This document shows, one piece after another, positions 19,404 through 28,162 of a DNA stretch of 45,660 nt. Source of the DNA: a virus. Location: positions 1 through 45,660 of IMG/VR virus record IMGVR_UViG_3300030090_005581; one strand, 5' to 3'. The notes below the pieces were generated by a model. It had not been told where the DNA came from and searched no databases. It saw nothing but the letters and a program-made list of their open reading frames with translations. The position numbers and the translations under genes are program-made. Every line of letters begins with the position of its first letter. Position 1 is the first letter of the stretch.

Positions 19404-20525
19404 TTATTCCTCAGTATCTTCGTCGCTTTCCCAAACAGTACCTTCTGTAGTAGGATAAAGTTCAGAGTCAAAGATAAAGTTTTCATTAGTAGTTTCTTGT
19501 TTCCACCATGCAGAGGTTTCATCCCAATAACATTTTATCCATACAGAATCACCTGAATTATCAGGTCCCCATAGCCACTTGTCATCATACATTGTAAATA
19601 ACTCATCGTGTTGAGAAGAATTATCATTTGCAACCCAAGTATATTGACCTGTCATTACCTCTTGTCCATCTCCCATTACAAGTTTTTGTTCTTTTACTTC
19701 ACCAGGTCTATTAACATGTACCATAACTGTCCATGATTTAACTTTTCCATATTCATTTGATACGTGACATGTATATCTTCCTATATTTGCTCGTTGTATA
19801 TCTTCTATTTGTAGTAGTGGCTTGGTACTAACAATTTTTTCAATAACATTTACATCATAGTTTTCTTCACCTGATGAAAATCTCCATTCCCACTTTATAT
19901 TTTCTCTATTTGTAATAGAAGCATCTTTTCCTAATGGGTCGTCATCCATATAATTATATGCGTCAACATACATATGTAAATGATGATTAGCTTCTATATA
20001 GTATATCATCTCTTCGCCAAGTCTTTTTGCAACATCGCTTTGAGATTTAGATAACCACTTACCGTTTCTTGCAATGATACCATTCTGACCTAAACTTTCG
20101 TTTATAGTTGGTGGAACTTGAACTTCAGCATCTTCTTCAAAATCAATTTCTGAAAAATCATCTTGTTGTCCAAATATTTCTATACCAGCCTGTCTCATAA
20201 AAACACCTTCTCGTGAAGAATAAACTAACATACCTGGTAGTGGAAGTAAATCTTCTTCTGATATATAAGTTTCTGCTTCAGTTAAAGTATTTTGGTCTTC
20301 TGGTAGTAGTTTATCTTGTGGTATGATTCCTATTTTTGCATCATAACTTTTGCCTTCAACTATGTTCATCATTGTGTATATAGTTTCTTCAACAAGCTCA
20401 GGTACTAATTCTTTTGTACCGTCTTGTTTTATCTCTCTATATCTGATTCCTTTTACGCTTTCTTCTGCTTGAGTAAGATTCAGGTCTCTACGTCTTTTTG
20501 GAATATTTGAAATATTTTTTTTCAT
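19404..20525 (-). CDS. Virion protein with immunoglobulin-like domain
   Basis: A 373-residue protein. Residues ~205-271 show an I-set immunoglobulin pattern: a Trp-rich strand (KWEWRF, 211-216), then IEDIQRANIGRYTCHVSNEYG (240-260) with Tyr251 and Cys253 in the canonical D.G.Y.C position, then a closing strand WTVMVHV. Ig-like domains on phage virions are usually surface-exposed and thought to bind carbohydrate weakly. The N-terminal 200 residues are acidic and the C-terminus is Trp- and Asp/Glu-rich. It lies 2 nt from each neighbour, inside the tail operon. Confidence 0.8.
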   Translation of the reverse strand: MKKNISNIPKRRRDLNLTQAEESVKGIRYREIKQDGTKELVPELVEETIYTMMNIVEGKSYDAKIGIIPQDKLLPEDQNTLTEAETYISEEDLLPLPGMLVYSSREGVFMRQAGIEIFGQQDDFSEIDFEEDAEVQVPPTINESLGQNGIIARNGKWLSKSQSDVAKRLGEEMIYYIEANHHLHMYVDAYNYMDDDPLGKDASITNRENIKWEWRFSSGEENYDVNVIEKIVSTKPLLQIEDIQRANIGRYTCHVSNEYGKVKSWTVMVHVNRPGEVKEQKLVMGDGQEVMTGQYTWVANDNSSQHDELFTMYDDKWLWGPDNSGDSVWIKCYWDETSAWWKQETTNENFIFDSELYPTTEGTVWESDEDTEE

Positions 20526-20527
20526 AT

Positions 20528-21706
20528 CTATCTAACAACCTTAAATGTATCTTTTATATCATAATATGTATAATCTGTAGAGTTTTCTGACGGTCTGTAT
20601 CTTAATTGTATTTTGTATTCTCTTTCTTCCATTAAGCTATCTGAATATATTTCAAAATAATTTCCTTTTGAATTTGCAGATATTCTTGTAAAGAAATGGT
20701 CATAAGGTATTATAGTTTCGTTAGTTCTTACATCTATTATAGAATAATTTAATAAAGAACTTGATATAGTTTTTATAGCTAATTCTGCAGAAGTTGTTCC
20801 ATAGGTTTTTACAGGATATTTTTCTCTACCATAAGTCCAAAATCTTATTTTGCCTCCTCGTTTATAAGAACCTCTATTATTTTTTAGATAAAAGAATACT
20901 GCTCCAGTATCTGACATATCTAGGTCTTCTAAAGAATCTGTTCCTGTATGAGTTTCGTCTTTCCAACATATTTCTAATCTTGGAGGATATACTGTATGTG
21001 TATTTTCTGCAAAAAACTTTAATGTTCCATAATTTAATTCGTCAGCTTCTGCTTTATATGCACCTTGCGAGCCGCTTCTCTTTACTATAAATCCATTATT
21101 AGGATAATATGAAGAACTCCAATCTAAACCTATATCCGTTACATCAAATCGTAAATCTGTATTTTCGTGGTTAAATACTAGGTCTGAAAAAGATTTTGTA
21201 TACCAATTACCTCCTCCTGTTACAGTTGGACCATTTGAGCCTGTACCTTTTGCGCCTGGCCAAGGGTTAGGAAGACCAGCACTTGCAGTCATCCACAATA
21301 CTCCATTTGTACCATCACCATATCTATTTTTCCAACTTACTCCATCCAAAGTTTTTGGTCTGTGTCCTTTTCTTCCTATTCCCATACTCCAAGATTGAGA
21401 TACAGGATGTACTACAAGTGAATATGAATAAGGTATCTGATTAACTTCTGTTGTAAAGTAATTGAGATATATTCTATTGTGCGCAGCTTTTGATGCAGAG
21501 CCTGCGTTTATCTTTGTCCAGTCAATATCAAAGTGAGTAAGTATTCTAGAATTATAAGTGTTTGCAGTTGTTGATGATGATACCAATTTTTGTATTTCAA
21601 GTATCTCGTCAATACCAGTATTTTGATAAAAAGTATCTATATCTGCTGCAGCTCCTGTACCTTCATATATTGTCGCATCTTTTTTAGAGTATATAGTATA
21701 TATCAT
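20528..21706 (-). CDS. Tail/baseplate structural protein, unknown family
   Basis: A 392-residue beta-rich protein (MIYTIYSKKDATIYEG...). Its N-terminus resembles the DNRN-type start of marine phage baseplate proteins that begin with a short beta strand and describe 'ATIYEG...NTGIDEILEI'. No enzyme motif is visible. It follows the gp6 homologue by 2 nt, the place where T4 carries gp7/gp8, so a baseplate-wedge role is plausible from position only. Confidence 0.65.
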   Translation of the reverse strand: MIYTIYSKKDATIYEGTGAAADIDTFYQNTGIDEILEIQKLVSSSTTANTYNSRILTHFDIDWTKINAGSASKAAHNRIYLNYFTTEVNQIPYSYSLVVHPVSQSWSMGIGRKGHRPKTLDGVSWKNRYGDGTNGVLWMTASAGLPNPWPGAKGTGSNGPTVTGGGNWYTKSFSDLVFNHENTDLRFDVTDIGLDWSSSYYPNNGFIVKRSGSQGAYKAEADELNYGTLKFFAENTHTVYPPRLEICWKDETHTGTDSLEDLDMSDTGAVFFYLKNNRGSYKRGGKIRFWTYGREKYPVKTYGTTSAELAIKTISSSLLNYSIIDVRTNETIIPYDHFFTRISANSKGNYFEIYSDSLMEEREYKIQLRYRPSENSTDYTYYDIKDTFKVVR

Positions 21707-21708
21707 TT

Positions 21709-23625
21709 TTAATATCCCACAATTCTACCTTTGATGTCGTCATCTAGATATTTTACTTCAAATATAGAAGGGTCCATAGATGGATAAACAACTGCGTTTC
21801 TTGTAGCTCCTTTTATATCGTATATATTTCCAGAATATCCTAAGTTTTCATCAAATAAATTATAAATTCTTAAACTTTTAACTGTTTGCACTCCTTCAAC
21901 CTTATCTAATTCTGTAGCTATCTTAGGTAATATTATAGGTTCGTTTATTGACCAGTTATCGATGTCAAATATACATTTTAACTTTGTTATACATTTCAAT
22001 AAAACTTCTTGGTTATGAAAACCAGGTCTAGGTAATATACTAAAATCTACACCTATGTTTATTATATGAGCATCTTTAATATTTATAGCATCTGTTAACA
22101 TTCTATATTGAGATAGATACGTTTGAAGATTTTGCTTTGCCAAAGGAGTTAAATTAGTTAAGTTTTTACTACCATCATATGTTTTTGTATATAAATTTAT
22201 AGCAAGAGGATTTTTTACCTCGTGTGTACCTACAGTCTGAACCCAATATTGTTCGTCTTTATCTAAATAAGCTTTTGTTACAGAACCGTATTTAGGTGGC
22301 ATTGCATATACTCTTGCAATATAGTCTTCTCTTGTAACTGCTCTATTTTGAGATGAGTAATGAGCTAGTGCATTTTGCTTTATATCATCTAATGTTTCTG
22401 CTGACCTACCACCAACTGCAGGGTCCATATTTATTACAGCAACTGAATTTTTTACTATTTTTACTTCACCTACATCTAACCCGTCTTCGTCTAACCATAT
22501 TTTTTTATCTACAACTTCATCAATTCTTTTAGCTGCAACGTTTGAAGCAACACCTCCACCTTCCATATATCTAACTGTTAATGTGACATCGGATGGAGCT
22601 AGACCATACGCTCTTGTAAACATTGTGTTTGCAGGGTCAAAAGCAACATCAACGTATGTTGAACCGTTCATAAAATTATTAGCAGTATTACCATAAGGTA
22701 ATTGCATACCTATGTTTTCCGGATTTGGAACTATAACTTCGTCAGGCTGCATTGATATACCTGCACCAAAATGTATTTCTGTATAATTATCAGCTCTAAC
22801 ATGAGTAGTAAATCTTTTCGATGTTCTTCTTAGCTTAAGAATATAAGGAGCATCATAATTATATGCAGACATTGAAGGGTCTGATGCCCAGTTGTTTATT
22901 ACGTCTTCGAATATATTATCCTGAGCTAAATAAGGTACTTCGTACCATTTATTTCCAGCTTCATCTTTTACATCTAATATAGAAACAACAGCTGTTGAAT
23001 CTAATTTTATTTTATCGAATTTTTTTGGTTCGTCAAAGTCAAATGATTCTGTTTTAACCTCACCTGATAAAGCAGTAACTTCTTTTTTTAATAAAAAGTA
23101 TCTAGGGTCACCTGATGAATCTAATTTATATACAGTAGTTGTTCTTGGTTCTTTTAATGTGTCTGTCTTAAAATCAACTGCATCTTGTGTCATAAAAATT
23201 ACACCGTCAGTACTTTTACATTCCATACCTGCAGATATTTCTAGTGCATAGGTTAAATCAGGTTGGCCTGTTGATACATCTACAGGAACAACTTGATAAA
23301 CACATAGTTTTACAATTGAAGGACATGAAGCTTTTGTTTTATATCCTAAAGCTTTGGCTATATCAACAACATTGCTTCTTTCCTCAGCATGTAATAACAA
23401 ACTTTCTTTTAATTGTTGGTCTGTATAAAAAGACATTACATCACCAACATAAGCTGCCATTTCTATAAACATCATCCCTGGAGATGATTCATTAAAGTCA
23501 TTGTATATATCAGGAAAATAGTTTTTAGCATAGTTAATTAGCTTTTCTCTAAATCCTTGAAAATCTGTGTTGAGATATTTAAGGTCTCTTACCTGTTTTT
23601 TATCAAGATTACATTCGTTTGCCAT
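21709..23625 (-). CDS. Baseplate wedge protein, gp6 / baseplate J family
   Basis: A 638-residue protein close in length to T4 gp6. The N-terminus (FPDIYNDFNESSPGMMFIEMAAYVGDVMSFYTDQQLKE, ~38-75) and the middle segment GGRSAETLDDIKQNALAHYSSQNRAVTREDY (~400-430) are characteristic of gp6/baseplate J proteins, which form the wedge ring that couples baseplate change to sheath contraction. It is directly downstream of gp25 with overlapping stop and start, as expected for the conserved gp25-gp6 pair. Confidence 0.92.
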   Translation of the reverse strand: MANECNLDKKQVRDLKYLNTDFQGFREKLINYAKNYFPDIYNDFNESSPGMMFIEMAAYVGDVMSFYTDQQLKESLLLHAEERSNVVDIAKALGYKTKASCPSIVKLCVYQVVPVDVSTGQPDLTYALEISAGMECKSTDGVIFMTQDAVDFKTDTLKEPRTTTVYKLDSSGDPRYFLLKKEVTALSGEVKTESFDFDEPKKFDKIKLDSTAVVSILDVKDEAGNKWYEVPYLAQDNIFEDVINNWASDPSMSAYNYDAPYILKLRRTSKRFTTHVRADNYTEIHFGAGISMQPDEVIVPNPENIGMQLPYGNTANNFMNGSTYVDVAFDPANTMFTRAYGLAPSDVTLTVRYMEGGGVASNVAAKRIDEVVDKKIWLDEDGLDVGEVKIVKNSVAVINMDPAVGGRSAETLDDIKQNALAHYSSQNRAVTREDYIARVYAMPPKYGSVTKAYLDKDEQYWVQTVGTHEVKNPLAINLYTKTYDGSKNLTNLTPLAKQNLQTYLSQYRMLTDAINIKDAHIINIGVDFSILPRPGFHNQEVLLKCITKLKCIFDIDNWSINEPIILPKIATELDKVEGVQTVKSLRIYNLFDENLGYSGNIYDIKGATRNAVVYPSMDPSIFEVKYLDDDIKGRIVGY

Positions 23626-24188
23626 TATTGATTCCCCACTTCTATTACTACCGTTTCTTTATCCATATAATTTCCATATTGTGCCCAGTCGATAGCTATA
23701 TTTAATTGATTAGGAGTACCTCCTGTTTGTGTATCATTATGTTTTATTCTAACATCGATTAAATTTACATAAGGAAGCCATATTGATACCTGCTTTTCTA
23801 TTCTCTTTTTCATACTCTTAATGATATTAGGTGTTATGTTGTCGAAAAGAGAAGCCCATATATCACAACCGAATTCAGGGTGCATTACTCTTTCACCTCT
23901 GTTTGTTAGTACTAGATTTCTTAAGTTAGAAAATGTTTGTTCTTTTGTTGTATATGAAAGATGAAAATCTCCTTGAGTGCTAGATTTCTGCTTGTCTTTT
24001 GTAGGGTCATTTTGTACAGACGTTACAGCAACTCCAGCAGCCGTTGCATTAAGACCTTTACCAGCACCATTGTCAGGTAAATATTTTTCGGCTATAGACA
24101 TATCATTTGTAAGAGGTAGAGTTAAGCCTATAGCTACATCTACTTCAAAATCTAATGGATTATATCTAAACTCTTGTCTTTTTCTCAT
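23625..24188 (-). CDS. Baseplate wedge protein gp25 (GPW/gp25 family)
   Basis: A 187-residue protein. The family core lies in the C-terminal two thirds: FSNLRNLVLTNRGERVMHPEFGCDIWASLFDN (~80-115), including the conserved RGE.....FG. .... LF pattern, and a final beta strand. T4 gp25 is about 130 residues, so there is an extra N-terminal ~55 residues here. gp25 sits at the start of the sheath and is essential for contractile tail assembly. The genes on both sides overlap it. Confidence 0.92.
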   Translation of the reverse strand: MRKRQEFRYNPLDFEVDVAIGLTLPLTNDMSIAEKYLPDNGAGKGLNATAAGVAVTSVQNDPTKDKQKSSTQGDFHLSYTTKEQTFSNLRNLVLTNRGERVMHPEFGCDIWASLFDNITPNIIKSMKKRIEKQVSIWLPYVNLIDVRIKHNDTQTGGTPNQLNIAIDWAQYGNYMDKETVVIEVGNQ

Positions 24189-24559
24189 TACTTAAATCTT
24201 TTTACTAACTCTGAATAATCTCTTGTTAATGCTTTACTTAATGTAGGGTCGAGGTTGCTAGTGTTTACAGGTCTATTATTTATATCTGTTTGCGGTATAG
24301 CGTTATCTTGCATTCCCATAAACTTAGCTCTTAAAGATTCAGCCCCTATTGTAGGCCAAGCTTCATCAGTATTTGAGTTTGCAGTCTCGTTCAATATACT
24401 ATTAAGTGTTGTATTTGAAGTAAACTCTTTTTTCTCTTTTACTTTACTGTTACTGTTTTCCATTTCTGTTAACACTTCGTTAATTTGTTGCTTAACAACA
24501 GATTTCATTTCTCGTTTTACAACCTCTCTGATAATTTTTATCAAATCTTTTTTTGTCAT
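24188..24559 (-). CDS. Small helical protein next to gp25, unknown function
   Basis: A 123-residue protein. The N-terminal ~35 residues are a strongly helical Lys/Glu/Val segment (LIKIIREVVKREMKSVVKQQINEVL), followed by a disordered Asn/Ser-rich linker and a C-terminal helix ending in SELVKRFK. AGGAG lies about 11 nt before the ATG. Its position between the spike and gp25 suggests a tail-assembly role, but no family is recognised. Confidence 0.7.
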   Translation of the reverse strand: MTKKDLIKIIREVVKREMKSVVKQQINEVLTEMENSNSKVKEKKEFTSNTTLNSILNETANSNTDEAWPTIGAESLRAKFMGMQDNAIPQTDINNRPVNTSNLDPTLSKALTRDYSELVKRFK

Positions 24560-24575
24560 CTCAATACTCCTTTAC

Positions 24576-24596
24576 TTATATATAATATAAATATAA
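24576..24596 (-). promoter_or_regulatory. Imperfect copy of the late-type AT element
   Basis: The minus strand reads TATATTTATATTATATATAA, 20 nt before the AGGAG of the helical gp25-neighbour gene. It is less conserved than the other copies (the leading TGA is missing). Confidence 0.3.
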
Positions 24597-24608
24597 CAAG
24601 AAACAATT

Positions 24609-25133
24609 TTAGAGCCAAGTGAGTACAGGCCCATTTGGTAAATAATTTTGCATTCCTGTCATATACCAACTATTTAACATATTTCCACATGCGTTTAACC
24701 ACGGCGTCCAGGTTGTTGAACCCATACCTATTCCATCCAAAGCATCAAAGTTAGGTTCTCCTGATGGAGGTGTTGCAGCTGACGCAGGTAAAAATCCTGG
24801 AATTATTGCAAGTGCTTGTGCTACAAAGCTAGCTTTTAATACTTGATGTTTTGGCGTTGCAGATTTAGAACCTAAAAGTACAGCATATTGAGCTGCCCAA
24901 CCTACTTTTAACATTGCGTTTGCAGGTATTAAACCTGCACATCCTAACTCGGTTGCATCAGCCCATGTTCTTGCCCATTTTTCTGGAGGAAGAGGTGGTC
25001 CTTGTTTAGCTAACTCACCTGGAACAACGATAGGTTCTGCATTATCTCCTTCAGCACCTCCTACATATCCAGATGAATCAATATCCAATATTGTTTGTAA
25101 TTTCATAACGAATGGTTGTACTAAAAACGGCAT
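24609..25133 (-). CDS. Tail/baseplate-associated protein, unknown
   Basis: A 174-residue protein rich in Ala, Pro and Gly (GELAKQGPPLPPEKW at ~38-52). Hydrophobic Ala-rich helices at ~75-135 could be amphipathic or membrane-interacting. The start MPFLVQPFVMKLQ lies 1 nt from the stop of the spike gene. In this place T4-like phages keep hub and spike-tip components; that assignment here is only positional. Confidence 0.6.
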   Translation of the reverse strand: MPFLVQPFVMKLQTILDIDSSGYVGGAEGDNAEPIVVPGELAKQGPPLPPEKWARTWADATELGCAGLIPANAMLKVGWAAQYAVLLGSKSATPKHQVLKASFVAQALAIIPGFLPASAATPPSGEPNFDALDGIGMGSTTWTPWLNACGNMLNSWYMTGMQNYLPNGPVLTWL

Positions 25134-25134
25134 G

Positions 25135-26187
25135 TTATTGTTTCATTTGCTCTAATTGAGCTTTTAGCATATTATATACAGCTGCATTAATTGGAGGTCC
25201 TGTTGGTCCACAAGGTGTTGGATGCATTTCCATAGTCAATTGATTTAACATTTCTAATACTATATCTGCAAGAGCTGTTACATTAACTTTCCACTTTGAA
25301 GTTGATAAACTTATATCTTTTTTAGCAGATATAATAACATTGTCTTCTCTTGCATTAAATATTAACCTATCAGAATTTATTATTACCTGAGGTTTCTTTT
25401 TGTACATATTTGTAGGTAACATAGGTATAACAGGTCCTGTCGGAATTGTTACTGTTTGTGGAGCTTCTTTATTTGCAACCTTAAAATCTATTGTCTGTGT
25501 ACTTGTCATCATTATAGTTGAGTTATCATCGTTTATCTCACCTACTTTATCTTGGTCTACATCAAAGCCATTTGTAAATATCATTATTGGGTCACCGTTA
25601 TCACTTCCTATAGACCAAGAGTTTGCCAAACCTCCTCCATTAACAGTTGAACCTAGTCTTATACTGTTATCCCATCTGCTCTGTATTAAAGTGTCACCTT
25701 CGAATGACTGAACTTGGTCCATTGGTCTATCTTCAAATGTTTCTCCTAAAACATCATTTGTATAAGAATCTTCTTCTGATACCGCTTCATTAGAGTCAGC
25801 AACAAAAGAAGCGTTAGGCATAGAGTTCTCATTTTTCTCTGCAAAACAACTTACTGTTTCTAAATAATATAAAAACTTTTGAGAAGGTTTTACTTGTGCA
25901 TGTGGAGTTGGTGCGGCTATAGCAACAACAAGCTCTCCTTTAAGTGGCCATGTATGTACGTGCCTTTGTAAAGGACGTATCCATTGAGCAGATTGTTTAC
26001 CTCCTCCTACAACAGGCGTTCCTGATTCCATAGGATTGAAAAGTATTCTACCTAAATCTGTATCTTTTTGATATTCTGGATGACCTGAATTTGTAATTAT
26101 ATCTAATACCTCTCCTGATACAACTAATGGAGCTTGATTTCTAGTATTACTATATTTCGACCTATTAACTCTATTTCTTCCAAACAT
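25135..26187 (-). CDS. Baseplate hub spike protein (gp5-like, no lysozyme domain)
   Basis: A 350-residue protein. The N-terminus (residues ~20-110, VVSGEVLDIITNSGHPEY ... LKGELVVAIAAPTP) resembles the OB-fold of gp5/gpV-type spikes. It is followed by short repeats suited to a trimeric beta-helix (DRLIFNAREDNVIISAKKDISLSTSKWKVNV, ~275-305). T4 gp5 carries a lysozyme domain between these parts, but here none is visible. The C-terminus is Met/Pro-rich. It overlaps the preceding gene at one base and lies next to gp25, which supports a hub role. Confidence 0.75.
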   Translation of the reverse strand: MFGRNRVNRSKYSNTRNQAPLVVSGEVLDIITNSGHPEYQKDTDLGRILFNPMESGTPVVGGGKQSAQWIRPLQRHVHTWPLKGELVVAIAAPTPHAQVKPSQKFLYYLETVSCFAEKNENSMPNASFVADSNEAVSEEDSYTNDVLGETFEDRPMDQVQSFEGDTLIQSRWDNSIRLGSTVNGGGLANSWSIGSDNGDPIMIFTNGFDVDQDKVGEINDDNSTIMMTSTQTIDFKVANKEAPQTVTIPTGPVIPMLPTNMYKKKPQVIINSDRLIFNAREDNVIISAKKDISLSTSKWKVNVTALADIVLEMLNQLTMEMHPTPCGPTGPPINAAVYNMLKAQLEQMKQ

Positions 26188-26522
26188 TATCTATTATCCT
26201 CTACTTCTTCTACAGCTTCCAATAATTGTTTCTTTTCTTCTTCTGTTAATAATACACCTGACGAATCTGAGGTGTTTCTAGATGTAGCTCTTTGTACAAT
26301 TGCAGCCATCTTAATTAAATGCTCATCATTTTTTACAGCAACTTCTAAATATTCTTTTATTATAGGTACTAATATTGTTGCATCTCCCATATTCTTAATC
26401 ATAGGTTGAAGTTGTTTTATTAAATCATTTATTTGAGCTTCTTTCTTGGCAGAGTTGTTATATATATCTTCCATTAGGCCTGAAAATGTTTTACCCTTAA
26501 AAATTTCTTCATTGTTTTCCAT
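26187..26522 (-). CDS. Small helical tail-cluster protein, unknown
   Basis: Starting at the ATG at 26520-26522 (MENNEEIFKG) gives 111 residues; this start has AGGAG 8 nt upstream, whereas the longer in-frame start further upstream lies in AT-rich noncoding sequence. The product is almost entirely alpha-helical and acidic (KQLLEAVEEVEDNR at the end). It is the first gene after a terminator and a candidate late promoter, so it probably opens the spike-gp25-gp6 transcript. Confidence 0.7.
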   Translation of the reverse strand: MENNEEIFKGKTFSGLMEDIYNNSAKKEAQINDLIKQLQPMIKNMGDATILVPIIKEYLEVAVKNDEHLIKMAAIVQRATSRNTSDSSGVLLTEEEKKQLLEAVEEVEDNR

Positions 26523-26534
26523 AAAGTTTCTCCT

Positions 26535-26551
26535 ATTATATATAAATATCA
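26535..26551 (-). promoter_or_regulatory. Copy of TGATATTTATATATAA element (candidate late promoter)
   Basis: The minus strand reads TTTGATATTTATATATAATA, just downstream of the terminator hairpin at 26570-26595 and just upstream of the AGGAG of the first baseplate-cluster gene. Being placed directly after a terminator makes this the clearest promoter context among the copies. Confidence 0.55.
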
Positions 26552-26560
26552 AACATATAT

Positions 26561-26596
26561 AAAACAAAAGACCTGGAGTAATTAAACCCCAGGTCC
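26561..26596 (-). terminator. Rho-independent terminator after the holin-like gene
   Basis: Seven-base stem: GACCTGG (minus strand) pairs with CCAGGTC across a 12-nt loop (plus-strand arms 26570-26576 and 26589-26595), followed on the minus strand by TTTTGTTTT. It ends transcripts arriving from the gp55/outer-membrane-protein side. Confidence 0.8.
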
Positions 26597-26617
26597 TTTC
26601 TATTTATAAAACTTTTA

Positions 26618-26842
26618 TTACTTCTTAATAAAGAATGACATCACAATTAGTAATACTACTAAACCTGTGAATCCGCCTTGACCGAAGTCGTTCACTAATG
26701 TCGTAAGATTAGCGATAACGTCCATTCCAAATACTGAACCGCCTGTTAAAACAGTCCATAGAATTGTTACTGGTAAAACAGCTAATAAAACTGCTGCTAA
26801 ACCACTAAAAAATCCTGATACGTACTTAATTACTGAATCCAT
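26618..26842 (-). CDS. Two-helix small membrane protein, possible holin
   Basis: A 74-residue protein with two hydrophobic segments (residues ~12-34 and ~54-72) and a Lys-Lys C-terminus, separated by a short Asn/Asp/Gly loop. CGGAG lies 7 nt before the ATG. Size and two-helix layout fit a small holin. A lytic transglycosylase is encoded about 2.3 kb upstream in the same direction, but they are not adjacent. It could equally be another inner-membrane phage protein. Confidence 0.6.
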   Translation of the reverse strand: MDSVIKYVSGFFSGLAAVLLAVLPVTILWTVLTGGSVFGMDVIANLTTLVNDFGQGGFTGLVVLLIVMSFFIKK

Positions 26843-26918
26843 TGTTTATCTCCGTTTTCTGTAATACTTGTTTTGTGGCAAAATTGCCGACCTATTAGCG
26901 CGATGTACAATACAATTA

Positions 26919-27332
26919 TTAGAATTTAAGACCGAACCCTAAAGTAAGATTCGTAGTCTTCTCTCCTGAATTGTATACAATTTTTGGGTCAACATACAAG
27001 TTGTTGTTCCACAACGTAAACATTTTACCTACACCATAGCTAATGCCATCAGTGCTTAAACCACTTGTTGCTACATAAGCAAAATATCCATTCATAAAAT
27101 ATCTTGCGTGAAAATCATAATCCATATCGACCGTTGAATCAGCTTGAGCAACCGAAACACCGACCATTAGATTATCCATAACACCGTAACCAACGGTAGG
27201 GCTTACTGCCCATTCTGTCCATGCGATATTTGCAACATCACCAGTACCAACATACCAATCACCTCTTTCCTGTGCTTGTGTAGAAAATACCATAGCAATT
27301 GCTAACATCATTGTTAAAATCAATTTTTTCAT
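26919..27332 (-). CDS. Predicted outer-membrane beta-barrel protein with Bacteroidota-type signal peptide
   Basis: From ATG 27330-27332 (MKKLILTMMLAIAM...) the product is 137 residues. AGAGGAA precedes this ATG; an earlier in-frame ATG would add an implausible Asn-rich leader before the signal peptide. The signal peptide ends STQAQ, the form common in Bacteroidota, with cleavage probably before Gln or Glu. The mature part shows alternating polar/hydrophobic strands with Trp, Tyr and Gly and ends GLKF, the aromatic C-terminus of outer-membrane barrels. About 115 residues suits an 8-strand barrel. A phage-coded barrel might block superinfection or change permeability; this is inference. Confidence 0.75.
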   Translation of the reverse strand: MKKLILTMMLAIAMVFSTQAQERGDWYVGTGDVANIAWTEWAVSPTVGYGVMDNLMVGVSVAQADSTVDMDYDFHARYFMNGYFAYVATSGLSTDGISYGVGKMFTLWNNNLYVDPKIVYNSGEKTTNLTLGFGLKF

Positions 27333-27379
27333 ATTATTTCCTCTTTTTTTATTATTATTGTTATTTGGTATTATTACCA

Positions 27380-28162
27380 TCATCGCGCTCTACTATTGAC
27401 CAAATTATTATAGTCAAAGTATTTTTTTTCAAATTCTTTTTTAATTATATTTACTACCTTAGAAATATCTTGAGTTTTTTCATTTGTCATTTCTCTAATT
27501 AGTACATATAATGCTTTTTTGTTATATTTTTCTATATTGTCTCGTCTTCTAAATAATTCTAATACTGCATAAGCTATTTTCTTATCACACTGCTTTGAAA
27601 ATCTTTTTTCTACCTCATCTTCGTATCTTTCTACAAATAAATCTGTAAAATCTTTTAATGAGTCTCTTCTTTCTCTATGATACTGTTCGTTTGCAATATC
27701 TCTTTGATTATCTACAGCTAATAAACTTGTTTTTTGTTTTAACATTTTATAAGCTTTATTATTTGTCTGTATACAGTAATTTTTTGCAACTATACTAAAA
27801 TAAGAAAATGCTCTTCCTTTTCCTTGTGTATATTTAGGTAGTTTCTGTAGTATAAAAGATATTACTTCATATTGCTTGTCCTCTGTAGCTCCATCCATAT
27901 ACGGGAACTTAAATCTATTTATTATATTCTGAGATAATTTCCATATAGGATAATGTATATGTTCAGAATATATTTTGTTTCTTTTTGAACCACTTTTTTC
28001 TTTATTATATGCAACGATAGCCTTTTCTGTTATAGGAGTGAAGTACATTTTATTTTTTCTCTTTCTACCCCTCCTAACAATATTAGGATTTAACAATTCC
28101 TCTAGTTCTTTTTGATATTTTGGTAAATTTACATAAAACTTATCAACAGGACTAGTCTTCAT
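27380..28162 (-). CDS. Late-transcription sigma factor, gp55-like
   Basis: A 260-residue protein. The central part KGRAFSYFSIVAKNYCIQTNNKAYK (~112-136) matches the sigma region-2 segment that defines T4-type gp55, which directs host RNA polymerase to late promoters. A helical, basic C-terminus follows. gp55 normally recognises TATAAATA with the sliding clamp as activator; here the repeated TGATATTTATATATAA element is the best candidate target. AGGAG lies close to the ATG, and its first bases overlap the end of the membrane-anchored coiled-coil gene. Confidence 0.85.
   Translation of the reverse strand: MKTSPVDKFYVNLPKYQKELEELLNPNIVRRGRKRKNKMYFTPITEKAIVAYNKEKSGSKRNKIYSEHIHYPIWKLSQNIINRFKFPYMDGATEDKQYEVISFILQKLPKYTQGKGRAFSYFSIVAKNYCIQTNNKAYKMLKQKTSLLAVDNQRDIANEQYHRERRDSLKDFTDLFVERYEDEVEKRFSKQCDKKIAYAVLELFRRRDNIEKYNKKALYVLIREMTNEKTQDISKVVNIIKKEFEKKYFDYNNLVNSRAR

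Noticed and set aside
27333-27383. Longer start for the outer-membrane protein (Asn-rich leader)
   Set aside because: It would bury the signal peptide; the internal ATG has a good AGAGGAA ribosome site at proper distance.
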